A DNA stretch of 64,000 bases from an uncultured Lachnospiraceae bacterium (GTDB lineage Bacteria; Bacillota; Clostridia; Lachnospirales; Lachnospiraceae): positions 62,001 to 126,000 of the forward strand of contig CADAIL010000001.1 in NCBI GenBank assembly GCA_902788035.1, in the 5' to 3' direction. A program made the translations under genes and the position numbers. Shown piece by piece: positions 45,206 through 53,224 of the stretch (positions are counted from its first letter, which is position 1; every line of letters begins with the position of its first letter). Below the pieces are notes generated by a model, which saw nothing but the letters and a program-made list of their open reading frames with translations, was not told the DNA's origin and ran no database searches.

Positions 45206-46423
45206 TCACTGTGGATCCGAAGATTCTTTGTCAGTCAGATAATCGCGGACAAATCTGTCCATGAAAGCGGATGTCGTCGCCGGGAAGGATCTGCGTTTTT
45301 CCTCATCGTATCCGGTCTCCATGGCTGTCATGACCGCGTCGATGACAGTCTCCGCGTTGAAATCCAAAGGCTCGATAAAACGTTCGGGGTGGCCTATGAT
45401 CCTGCCGAACATGCGCTGCTTGTCATTCCATACAAGACCCACACTGGGAACTGCATATGAATAAGCGATGATACTGGCGTGCAGTCTGCCGGTGATTACC
45501 GCGTCGAAACCGTTAATGTAGCGAGCCAGCTGCCCCACCGATGTTGGTCTTTCATACATAAGCTCTTTCTTTTCTGCATCGGAAAGACCCATGTATTCGG
45601 CCAGATCGTCCTGAAAGAGCATATCGTCTATTGTCCCGTTGCAGAAGATCCTGCACTGCATACCGCGTTCTTTTATCTCACGGACAAGCGATGACCAGAA
45701 TTTAAGCATATCTTCACGGGTAAAGTCAATATCGTTGTCGACAAAAAGTCCGGACCTCACAGTACCGAGACCTATAATACGTCCCGGGTGCGGCTTTTTC
45801 TTCAAAGGCCTCATGGAAGACAGTGAACAGACCGGATCTGCTACCAGCTCAGTAATCTGACCGTGCTCACAGTATTTGCCTGAAAGAATGTCGATATCAT
45901 CACGGGTAGAAATATATTTGACGCAGTCCCTGTTAAGAGCTCGCTTAAGGAGCATGCACTCGGGATCCTCCGCGTCATAACCTTCAACGCCGACAGCGTT
46001 CATCATGACAGGTACACCGAGCTTGTCAGCTCGCTTAGTGAACTCGTCGATATAGATGTGGAACTGCTGATATTTGAACTTGACAATTCCGCCGCCTGCA
46101 AATATGACTGCGGCTGTATCGCTGTCTATATACTTTCCGGCAAGACGGGAACAGACATATCTGGCCTCTTTTTCAGGAAGAGACGCAAGCCCTGACTTAT
46201 ATCCCAGTTTTCTGTACAGTTTTTTAAGATAACGGAACGGTCTGTTTATTATATTCTTATTCTTAGCGTACCGTCCTGTGAGGTCAACTTTGCGGATTTC
46301 TATATCGCATATGCCGTGATCAATGAGAAGACTCTGCAGCATCTTATAGGCGCACATATAGATTGCCTGATCTCCCAGGTTGTTATCATATTGAAGTCCT
46401 GCAAGAACTATGTTTTTGCTCAT
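45206..46423 (-). CDS. Polysaccharide pyruvyl transferase family protein (CsaB-like)
   Basis: 405 residues. The N-terminal LAGLQYDNNLGDQAIYMCA has the GDQA motif of the family, and FAGGGIVKF and the C-terminal ITGRLHASIIAYSYAVPSVG are the other two conserved blocks. The family adds ketal-linked pyruvate from PEP to wall polysaccharides; CsaB does so for S-layer anchoring glycans. No SLH gene is nearby, so the acceptor is open. It lies upstream of scpA in a run of same-strand genes. Confidence 0.82.
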   Translation of the reverse strand: MSKNIVLAGLQYDNNLGDQAIYMCAYKMLQSLLIDHGICDIEIRKVDLTGRYAKNKNIINRPFRYLKKLYRKLGYKSGLASLPEKEARYVCSRLAGKYIDSDTAAVIFAGGGIVKFKYQQFHIYIDEFTKRADKLGVPVMMNAVGVEGYDAEDPECMLLKRALNRDCVKYISTRDDIDILSGKYCEHGQITELVADPVCSLSSMRPLKKKPHPGRIIGLGTVRSGLFVDNDIDFTREDMLKFWSSLVREIKERGMQCRIFCNGTIDDMLFQDDLAEYMGLSDAEKKELMYERPTSVGQLARYINGFDAVITGRLHASIIAYSYAVPSVGLVWNDKQRMFGRIIGHPERFIEPLDFNAETVIDAVMTAMETGYDEEKRRSFPATTSAFMDRFVRDYLTDKESSDPQ

Positions 46424-46476
46424 GGTATGCCCTGCTTTCTATAATAATGGTCCTGCTTGCAAGAAGCAGCTGAGGT

Positions 46477-47292
46477 TCAGTCACACTCACGGAATGACAA
46501 TGCGGGTCTTGGCATGATTCTTATGATCACAAGTTCACGCGGATCAAAAATGCGGATCGGAATGGAGTGGTCACCGAGACCGGCTGACGCGACAATGTAA
46601 CGATTCGGAGCAAGCTCCTTTATGCCGACCCCGAACTTGGGGAAAGGATAGCCGTACGGACTGAGAAGTGCTTTTCCGGAAAACGGCGATCTGACCACGC
46701 CTCCGTGGTAATGACCGGAGACCGTAAGGTCAGCGCCCCATTCGCCGTAAATCTTATAGAACTCCGGGTTGTGGGCTATAAGAATCGTATAAGAACCGTC
46801 AGAAGGTGCTGTGCCGATCTTATTTTCGATATAAGGTATGTCACAATGCGGTTTCCTGAACTTTATATATTTCTCAAGAGATACTTCGAGACCTGCTATA
46901 TGTATTTTTGTGCTGCCAAGGACAATATCTTCACATTTGTTATTCAGCAGATGTATGCCCGCACGCTTTAATTTTGTCACATAGGCGGCATACTTTGGCT
47001 TTGCATATCTTCGGCACTCAGTCTCATGGTTTCCGTTCGAATAATATACCGGTGCAATTTCTGTCAGCCTGGTCGCAAAGTCCAGGGCTGTGCGGTGAGA
47101 ATTATGATTTGTACCTACAATGAGATCGCCCGCACATAGAATTAGGTCAGGGGACTCGCTCCTTATACTGTCGATAAGGCGGCTGTTGTCTGATCCGTAT
47201 ACTTTATTATGAAGATCAGTGATGAGAGCGCATGTGATCGGTTCCCTGATCCTGTCGGATGATATTTCATATCTGGTGACTATAAATTCCAA
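46477..47292 (-). CDS. Metallophosphoesterase
   Basis: 271 residues. Calcineurin-like metal-site motifs in order: ITDLHNK (24-30), GDLIVG (55-60), NGNHE (86-90), and SGHYHGGVVRSP near 192. No signal peptide; related to YkuE/YaeI-like proteins that cleave phosphate esters or lipid headgroups. It starts at TTG (47292) with AGGAG 6 bp upstream. The rpsU terminator lies right next to the start and no separate promoter is visible. Confidence 0.85.
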   Translation of the reverse strand: MEFIVTRYEISSDRIREPITCALITDLHNKVYGSDNSRLIDSIRSESPDLILCAGDLIVGTNHNSHRTALDFATRLTEIAPVYYSNGNHETECRRYAKPKYAAYVTKLKRAGIHLLNNKCEDIVLGSTKIHIAGLEVSLEKYIKFRKPHCDIPYIENKIGTAPSDGSYTILIAHNPEFYKIYGEWGADLTVSGHYHGGVVRSPFSGKALLSPYGYPFPKFGVGIKELAPNRYIVASAGLGDHSIPIRIFDPRELVIIRIMPRPALSFRECD

Positions 47293-47310
47293 GACCCACT
47301 CCTAGTAAAA

Positions 47311-47334
47311 GACCTCCGGCTTTCGTCGGAGGTC
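47311..47334 (-). terminator. Terminator of rpsU
   Basis: Minus strand: GACCTCCG/CGGAGGTC stem with 8-nt loop followed by TTTTACTAGG; the tail runs into the ribosome binding site of the metallophosphoesterase gene. Confidence 0.75.
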
Positions 47335-47350
47335 ATAAGTTTTAACTATA

Positions 47351-47527
47351 TTAATTGTACTTTCTCTTGCGGGCAGCTTCGGATTTCTTCTTACGACGAA
47401 CAGACGGTTTCTCATAATGCTCGCGCTTGCGGATCTCCTGCTGGATGCCTGCCTTCGCACAGCTGCGCTTAAATCTTCTAAGAGCGCTGTCAAGCGATTC
47501 ATTCTCTTTTACGATAATGCCTGCCAT
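47351..47527 (-). CDS. rpsU: 30S ribosomal protein S21
   Basis: 58 residues, found by reading the minus strand directly. It opens [20 protein letters not shown] and continues with [14 protein letters not shown] and a basic tail AARKRKYN, all standard for S21. GGAGGTG lies 11 bp before the ATG. It is transcribed from its own promoter and ends at the hairpin at 47311-47334. A different frame over the same bases also looks open but has no family match. Confidence 0.97.
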   Translation of the reverse strand: MAGIIVKENESLDSALRRFKRSCAKAGIQQEIRKREHYEKPSVRRKKKSEAARKRKYN

Positions 47528-47608
47528 GGACCTGATTTCACCTCCCCCTGAACCTTTTGGGGCTTATTTGCCCGAAACAAAACTCACATTTCGATACGGA
47601 CAATGTCT

Positions 47609-47638
47609 ATTATACTATTGTCCTGCCCTGCGCGTCAA
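47609..47638 (-). promoter_or_regulatory. Promoter of rpsU
   Basis: Minus strand: -35 TTGACG (47633-47638), 18-bp spacer, -10 TATAAT (47609-47614). The leader to rpsU is about 75 nt and contains a CCCC/GGGG hairpin before the binding site. Confidence 0.7.
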
Positions 47639-47725
47639 TGAATTTTTTAGCGAAATTAAAACAATTTACATGTCAGCTGGTGCTGACACGAATCCCACGC
47701 AAAGTCTCATGAGCGATATAATAAT

Positions 47726-50383
47726 TTACTTAATCTGATTTTTGAGAACTTCGACAGCCTTGTCAAGAGCGTCCTTGATGCCTGCCGGGTTCTTGCCGCC
47801 GGCCTGTGCCATGTTCGGACGTCCGCCGCCGCCACCGCCTACAAGCTTTGCAGCCTCTCTTACAACATTGCCGGCATGAGCGCCCATCTTAATCGCTGCC
47901 TCCGTTGCTGTGACCATGAGGCTGACTTTGCCATCATTCTCGGAAGCCAGTACAATGACAGATGTCGGAAGCTTTTCCTTGAGGGAATCTCCGAGGTCGC
48001 GCAGGCCGTTCATGTCAACGTCCTTGAGACCCTTAACGACTACACTGACTCCGTTAACAAGGACAGCATCAGATGCGGCATCTCCGAGGGACTCCTTGGC
48101 AGCCTTGGCCTTCATGGACTCGATTTCGGAATTCAGAGCCTTAATCTCCTCCTGAAGCTTCTTTGCGTGCTCTACGACATCTTTCGGTGAAGTTTTCAGT
48201 ACTCTGGCTGTCTCATTAAGAGTATTCTCTATGCCGCGATAGTACTCAAATACGTTTGCGCCCGTGAGCGCTTCGATACGTCTGACGCCTGCAGCAACGC
48301 CGCTCTCGCCTACGATCTTGAAAGCCTGGATCTCGCCCGTGTTCTTTACATGCGTGCCGCCGCAGAATTCAATAGAGAAATCGCCCATCGATACGACGCG
48401 GACTTTTTCACCGTACTTTTCGCCGAAAAGAGCCATCGCTCCGGTCTTCTTGGCTTCCTCGATTCCCATGACGTCCGTGCGGACGGCGAGTTCCTCGCGG
48501 ATCTTCTCGTTGACGAGATTCTCGACCTGCTCGATTTCTTCATTGCTCATCGGCTTGAAATGGACAAAGTCGAAACGCAGACGGTTCGGTGAAACATAGG
48601 AACCCTTCTGCTCTACGTGATCGCCGAGGACAATCTTCAGAGCTTTCTGAAGGAGGTGCGTGCCGGAATGATTCTTCTCAGTATTAAGACGTCCGTTCTT
48701 GTCGACTGTAAGATGAGCGTCATCCCCGACCTTTATAACACCGTTTGTGACAACGCCAACGTGAGCAATCTTGCCGCCGCCGATCGGCTGTGTATCTTCT
48801 ACCTTGAACTCGCCTTCAGGAGTACGGATGATGCCCTTGTCACCGACCTGACCGCCCATAGTAGCGTAGAACGGGGATTTTTCGGTGATGACCGTGCCCT
48901 TGTCACCCTCTGCGAGGGACATGACAGATTCGCCGGGGTTATCATCAGTAATCTCTGTCGTGAGGATTATGACCTTGGAGTCATCTTCGGTGCGGTCATA
49001 ACCCGTGAACTCAGATGAAACGGAAGGATCAAGTCTGTCATAGATCGTGAGTTCCTTACCGCTGTAGTTGGTCGTCTTTCTGGCTGCCCTGGCGCGCTCT
49101 TTCTGCTCCTTCATAGCCTTGGCGAAGCCTTCCTCGTCAGATGTGAGACCCTGATCTTTCAGAATGTCCTTGGTGAGGTCTGACGGGAATCCGTAAGTGT
49201 CATAGAGTTCAAAAGCTTTATCGCCGGACAGGACAGTCTCGCCCTTGGCTTTCATATCCTCAATATAATCATTGAGAATCTTGATGCCCTGATCGATGGT
49301 CTTTCCGAAGGCAGCTTCCTCGCTCTCGAGTACGCTGTGGATGAAGATCTTCTTCTCTTCAAGCTCCGGATATCCGTCCTTTGAAGTCTCGATGACGGTG
49401 TATGACAAGTCTGCCATGAAAGCGCCCGGGATGCCCAGACGTCTGCCTGCCATGGCTGCTCGGCGGATCAGTCTGCGGAGGACATATCCTCGGCCTTCAT
49501 TGGAGGGCGTGATGCCGTCGGAGATCATGAAAGTCGCAGAGCGAATATGATCGGTGATCTTTCTGACATCGACATCGACAGCCGGATCCTTGTGATACTC
49601 TTTATTGGAGATTTCGCAGACCTTCTCGCGGAGTGCGCGGATCGTATCGATATCGAACATGGAATCAACGTCCTGAACAGCGACCGCCAGACGCTCAAGT
49701 CCCATGCCGGTGTCGATATTCTTCTGCTTCAGCGTAGTGTAATTTCCGTGACCGTCGTTCTCGAACTGAGTGAAGACGTCGTTCCAGATTTCCATGAAGC
49801 GGTCGCCGTCGCCGCCCGGCTCGGTGTCATTTTCATCAGTCATATACTTTTCGCCGCGGTCATAGTAGACTTCCGAACACGGACCGCACGGACCGGCGCC
49901 GTGCTCCCAGAAGTTGTCTTCCTTTCCGAACTTGTAGATGCGCTCCTCCGGAATACCGATCTCGTCTCTCCAGATTGCCAGAGCTTCGTCATCTTCGAGG
50001 TAGACAGACGGATACAGTCTGTTCGGGTCAAGACCTACGACATCTGTCAGGAATTCCCATGTCCAGTGGATTGCTTCCGTCTTGAAATAATCTCCGAAAG
50101 AGAAGTTGCCGAGCATCTCAAAGAAAGTGCCGTGACGAGCTGTATGGCCTACATTGTCGATATCACCTGTTCTGATGCACTTCTGGCAGGTCGTAACTCT
50201 TTTCCTCGGCGGAATCTCGGCGCCTGTAAAGTACGGCTTGAGCGGTGTCATACCGGCGTTGATCAGCAGTATAGAATTATCATTGTGGGGTACCAGCGAG
50301 AATGACTTCATCGCGAGGTGGCCCTTAGATTCCATGAATTCAAGGAACATCTTTCGAAGTTCATTTACACCATATTTTTCCAT
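47726..50383 (-). CDS. alaS: Alanine--tRNA ligase
   Basis: 885 residues, full length. Class II catalytic core at the N-terminus (MTPLKPYFTG, KRVTTCQKCIRTGDIDNVG in part), editing domain with HSGTHLLQKAL and the zinc-site CGGTHV, and the C-Ala domain ending GGGGGGRPNMAQAGG. Charges tRNA-Ala and clears mischarged Ser and Gly. A good promoter is just upstream; a T-box was looked for and not found. Confidence 0.97.
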   Translation of the reverse strand: MEKYGVNELRKMFLEFMESKGHLAMKSFSLVPHNDNSILLINAGMTPLKPYFTGAEIPPRKRVTTCQKCIRTGDIDNVGHTARHGTFFEMLGNFSFGDYFKTEAIHWTWEFLTDVVGLDPNRLYPSVYLEDDEALAIWRDEIGIPEERIYKFGKEDNFWEHGAGPCGPCSEVYYDRGEKYMTDENDTEPGGDGDRFMEIWNDVFTQFENDGHGNYTTLKQKNIDTGMGLERLAVAVQDVDSMFDIDTIRALREKVCEISNKEYHKDPAVDVDVRKITDHIRSATFMISDGITPSNEGRGYVLRRLIRRAAMAGRRLGIPGAFMADLSYTVIETSKDGYPELEEKKIFIHSVLESEEAAFGKTIDQGIKILNDYIEDMKAKGETVLSGDKAFELYDTYGFPSDLTKDILKDQGLTSDEEGFAKAMKEQKERARAARKTTNYSGKELTIYDRLDPSVSSEFTGYDRTEDDSKVIILTTEITDDNPGESVMSLAEGDKGTVITEKSPFYATMGGQVGDKGIIRTPEGEFKVEDTQPIGGGKIAHVGVVTNGVIKVGDDAHLTVDKNGRLNTEKNHSGTHLLQKALKIVLGDHVEQKGSYVSPNRLRFDFVHFKPMSNEEIEQVENLVNEKIREELAVRTDVMGIEEAKKTGAMALFGEKYGEKVRVVSMGDFSIEFCGGTHVKNTGEIQAFKIVGESGVAAGVRRIEALTGANVFEYYRGIENTLNETARVLKTSPKDVVEHAKKLQEEIKALNSEIESMKAKAAKESLGDAASDAVLVNGVSVVVKGLKDVDMNGLRDLGDSLKEKLPTSVIVLASENDGKVSLMVTATEAAIKMGAHAGNVVREAAKLVGGGGGGRPNMAQAGGKNPAGIKDALDKAVEVLKNQIK

Positions 50384-50417
50384 GGCAGTCTCCTCTCCAT
50401 AAATACAAACTTCTCAA

Positions 50418-50446
50418 ATTATAGTACAAGGGATAAAATTTCACAA
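50418..50446 (-). promoter_or_regulatory. Sigma-A promoter of alaS
   Basis: Minus strand: -35 TTGTGA (50441-50446), 17-bp spacer, -10 TATAAT (50418-50423), about 35 bp before the start. Confidence 0.7.
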
Positions 50447-50481
50447 GTATGCAAATATTATTTGCTGAAAACACTCGTCAC

Positions 50482-50511
50482 TAGCGAAAAAATCGGCAGC
50501 CAGGCTGTCAT
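50482..50511 (+). repeat. 30-bp direct repeat, first copy
   Basis: Begins TAGCGAAAAAATCGGCAGCC and ends CAGGCTGTCAT; 29/30 identical to 50726-50755. Each copy lies just left of one structured repeat. On the minus strand it gives a run of six T, so it could help terminate transcription. Confidence 0.8.
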
Positions 50512-50520
50512 CACTGCATG

Positions 50521-50718
50521 CAGTTCAGTCGGGCTGCGCGATATTTCCTGATCCGGCGTCAACATCATCTTCATCGAAAAACGCAGGTCCTGCCCTCCGA
50601 GCTTGCGCAGGCGGCTCACCGCCTTTGCGCGATCTCTCAGTCGGACCTGCAATGTTTTTCTCACGAAGATGGATGCTTTCCGCCGGACTCATACTATTAG
50701 TGCAGCCCTTCTGAACTG
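50521..50718 (+). repeat. Structured hairpin repeat, copy 3
   Basis: 198 bp, with ends CAGTTCAGTCGGGCTG and CAGCCCTTCTGAACTG. Outer stem TCCGGCG/CGCCGGA, conserved arms as in the other copies, stem GCAGGTCC/GGACCTGC (perfect), conserved GAGCTT and GATCTCTCAG, and an apical stem GCGCA-GGCGG/CCGCC-TT-TGCGC with loop CTCA. Same orientation as copies 1 and 2. Confidence 0.85.
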
Positions 50719-50725
50719 TTACCAT

Positions 50726-50755
50726 TAGCGAAAAAATCTGCAGCCAGGCTGTCAT
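50726..50755 (+). repeat. 30-bp direct repeat, second copy
   Basis: One mismatch to 50482-50511 (T for G). It stands between the two inverted structured repeats and shows that a unit larger than the hairpin was duplicated here. Confidence 0.8.
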
Positions 50756-50766
50756 TGCAGTAGGCA

Positions 50767-50958
50767 GTTCAGACAGGCTGACAGTAAAAAAAGGAAAACG
50801 GCGCAAAGCGATCATCTTCATGAGAAAAACATTGCGAGTCCTTCTGAGAGATCAGGAAACGCGGATGCGTTTCCTAAGCTCGAAGTAAAGGACTTGCGTT
50901 TTTCGATGAAGATGACGTTTGCGCCGTGTCATAGAACTTGGTTACAGCCTGTCTGAAC
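50767..50958 (-). repeat. Structured hairpin repeat, copy 4 (inverted)
   Basis: 192 bp in the opposite orientation. Terminal repeats GTTCAGACAGGCTG and CAGCCTGTCTGAAC are perfectly complementary. Read on the minus strand: outer stem GGCGCAAA/TTTGCGCC, conserved arms, stem GCAAGTCC/GGACTCGC, apical stem AGGAAACGC/GCGTTTCCT with loop ATCC. It ends 7 bp from the rnhA stop codon. Confidence 0.85.
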
Positions 50959-50965
50959 GGTTGAA

Positions 50966-51439
50966 TTACAGCGTGACCGCAGTGTATGGCAGAAGATTGT
51001 CGGCTGCGTTCGTGGCCAGTTCGTCACATCGCTCGTTCTCTTTGTGCCCGGCGTGGCCTTTGACCCAGTGCCAGCTGATATGGTGCGGCTTTGCCGCAGA
51101 AAGAAGTCTCTGCCAGAGGTCAATGTTAAGGACCGGCTTTCCATCGGACTTTTTCCAGTTCTTTTTGATCCAGCTGTCGATCCAGTGATCATTGAATGCT
51201 TTAATCACATATTGGGAGTCGGAATAGAGATCGATATCGCATGGCCGGTTCAAAGCTTCGAGACCTGCAATTACACCCATAAGCTCCATGCGGTTGTTAG
51301 TCGTTTTTTCGAAGCCCTCAGAGATCTCCTTCACATGTCTTTTGCCTTTGGGATCTATATAGATAATAACTGCACCGTAGCCGCCCGGACCGTCGGGGTT
51401 TCCTCTCGCGGATCCGTCAGTATATATAGTAACTTTCAT
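50966..51439 (-). CDS. rnhA: Ribonuclease HI
   Basis: 157 residues. Cleaves RNA in RNA-DNA hybrids. IYTDGSARGNPDGPGGYGAV holds the first catalytic Asp, NRMELMGVIAGLEAL the Glu, IDLYSDSQYVIKA the second Asp and WVKGHAGHKENERCDELA the closing His/Asp. Full length. The stop codon is close to structured repeat copy 4. It starts 4 bp after the MutS-like gene ends. Confidence 0.96.
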   Translation of the reverse strand: MKVTIYTDGSARGNPDGPGGYGAVIIYIDPKGKRHVKEISEGFEKTTNNRMELMGVIAGLEALNRPCDIDLYSDSQYVIKAFNDHWIDSWIKKNWKKSDGKPVLNIDLWQRLLSAAKPHHISWHWVKGHAGHKENERCDELATNAADNLLPYTAVTL

Positions 51440-51443
51440 ATAA

Positions 51444-53135
51444 TTATTCCTTTCGTACCCTGTCCCACTCGCCGGTCTTCTCGAACTCCTCTGCCATCTT
51501 CCGGGCTGATTCTACGACTCCTGAGCTGTAGCCTGCAATGCCGAGAAGCCGAATCGCGTTCCTGGTCAGAGCTCTTCCTTCCATCAGCTTGTAACTGAAG
51601 CGGACGTCGCCTCCGTCTATCTCCTCCTCGAAATGGAGGTTTCTGTAGAGTGATTCAAGAATATAACTCAGTTCTATATCGTGGGTAGCAGCAAATATGA
51701 TTGTATTCCCGCCTGCCAGCGATTCCAGAATTTTTGAAGAGGCAGCGATCCTCTCAATTGTATTCGTGCCGCGAAGAACCTCATCGACGATTCCGAGAAC
51801 AGGCACATCGCTGCCTTCAGCCATATCTACGATACGTTTTAAAGAACGTATTTCAACTACAAAATAGCTCTCGCCCCCGAGCAGATTGTCGGTGAGCGCC
51901 ATTGAGGTGACGACTTTCATATAGGGAGCTGACCACTCTTTTGCAGGCACAGTGTCTATGCTCTGCATAAGTATCTGGCTTATGGCAATATTCTTCAGGA
52001 AAGTAGACTTGCCTGACGCGTTCGATCCGGTGATCAGGTTTCCTCCGCTGCAGATAAGACTGTTAGGTACCGGATCGTTTAGAAGCGGATGATACATTTC
52101 TTTTCCGGAAATGACCTTTTCGTCAGTTACACACCCATGACACCAGCACGGAAGCAGCTGCCTGAAAGACGCAGCCGCTATGGCGGCATCTATAGTGCCT
52201 ACAATCTCGAGAAGATCCATACATTCTTTCTCGTGACCCGCAAATGTTTCGACCATGCTGTCAAACTTTATCAGATCCAGATGAAAGAACATCTTAAGAT
52301 ATTCAAGAAGCGTGTCTCCGAGCCCTGTGCCAACGCTTCCGCCGGATGTGACGAAAAATGCGCCCGCCTTAAATCCTGAAAGCGCTTTTGTGGCAGACGC
52401 CGCTCTCTCCGCAAGTGGTATAAGTTCGGGGTCAGTACAGGCCGCGATTTTGCTGCCGGCTTCAATAAGCTTTATGACACATGAAAATCCCCGGATGTAT
52501 GTCTGTGTCTTGTCTCTTTGACTTATATGGATGAAAAAGTTAATAAAGAGGGCGGGCAATAAAAGAAGTACCCCCGCAAGAGGAAAAACGAAAAGGAGAA
52601 TAATTCCGGCAGCGGACATAAGACCGGCGGCTATATATTTCATTTTTCCGATCCGCGCGGCCTTTTTGATCTGAATGATGTAATCGTAGAAAGACATCTT
52701 GTTCATGCGGCCGACATCATATAGAATCCGCTGCATGAAAAGACGGCGTTCGGCATTTGCGCTGAAGTACTCAATAAGGGCATTGCGCCCGGCAATGGTC
52801 CTGTCATCGAATGCGCTCTCCCGGAGCCAGGTATACAGAATATCCTCACCCGGTGATGATAAGGCAGTGTTCATCATGCGGAATACATCATCCATACCGC
52901 AATCATTCCATGTGATATCATCAACAGTAAAGGCATTCGTATTCCTGTTCTTAAAATAGTGAGATATGCTCTCGAATTCTTCTGCCGACTGCCTGAGCGC
53001 AGAGCGTTTGCCCCAGTTTTTTTCGGCAGATTTTTTAAATTCAACTGACTTTTTCCTGTTCTCGGTTATGATCGAATATGCAAATGTCACTGCCAGTACG
53101 CAGGATATCACGATAATAGCGATTCCTGAATCCAT
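51444..53135 (-). CDS. Membrane-anchored MutS-like ATPase
   Basis: 563 residues. The C-terminal third is a MutS-type ATPase: Walker A LITGSNASGKSTFLKN (367-382), Walker B VLGIVDEVLRGTNTIER (446-462) and the THD motif FAATHDIELS. In place of the mismatch-recognition domains are an N-terminal membrane helix (about 4-21) and a long hydrophobic hairpin (about 168-204). It therefore belongs to the poorly characterised MutS-related membrane proteins of Clostridia rather than MutS1 or MutS2. GGAGG precedes the ATG. Confidence 0.82.
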   Translation of the reverse strand: MDSGIAIIVISCVLAVTFAYSIITENRKKSVEFKKSAEKNWGKRSALRQSAEEFESISHYFKNRNTNAFTVDDITWNDCGMDDVFRMMNTALSSPGEDILYTWLRESAFDDRTIAGRNALIEYFSANAERRLFMQRILYDVGRMNKMSFYDYIIQIKKAARIGKMKYIAAGLMSAAGIILLFVFPLAGVLLLLPALFINFFIHISQRDKTQTYIRGFSCVIKLIEAGSKIAACTDPELIPLAERAASATKALSGFKAGAFFVTSGGSVGTGLGDTLLEYLKMFFHLDLIKFDSMVETFAGHEKECMDLLEIVGTIDAAIAAASFRQLLPCWCHGCVTDEKVISGKEMYHPLLNDPVPNSLICSGGNLITGSNASGKSTFLKNIAISQILMQSIDTVPAKEWSAPYMKVVTSMALTDNLLGGESYFVVEIRSLKRIVDMAEGSDVPVLGIVDEVLRGTNTIERIAASSKILESLAGGNTIIFAATHDIELSYILESLYRNLHFEEEIDGGDVRFSYKLMEGRALTRNAIRLLGIAGYSSGVVESARKMAEEFEKTGEWDRVRKE

Positions 53136-53153
53136 ATAAACCTCCGCAAAAGA

Positions 53154-53192
53154 CTGCCGGCCCGGAAATATGAATACATTCCGGACAGGCAG
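53154..53192 (-). terminator. Terminator of the RICIN-type/SleB-like gene
   Basis: Minus strand: CTGCC and TCCGGAA pair with TTCCGGG and GGCAG around an AT-rich loop, followed by TCTTTTG. Confidence 0.65.
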
Positions 53193-53224
53193 CCCATGAG
53201 TTTTTATTTAATGAGAAATTATTG

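Noticed and set aside
47302..47502. 66-codon minus-strand frame overlapping rpsU
   Set aside because: S21 in another frame matches its family end to end and has a ribosome binding site; the longer frame runs into the terminator.
50384..50480. T-box leader of alaS
   Set aside because: No T-box bulge sequence or specifier stem was seen; the upstream space is taken up by a plain promoter and then the structured repeats.
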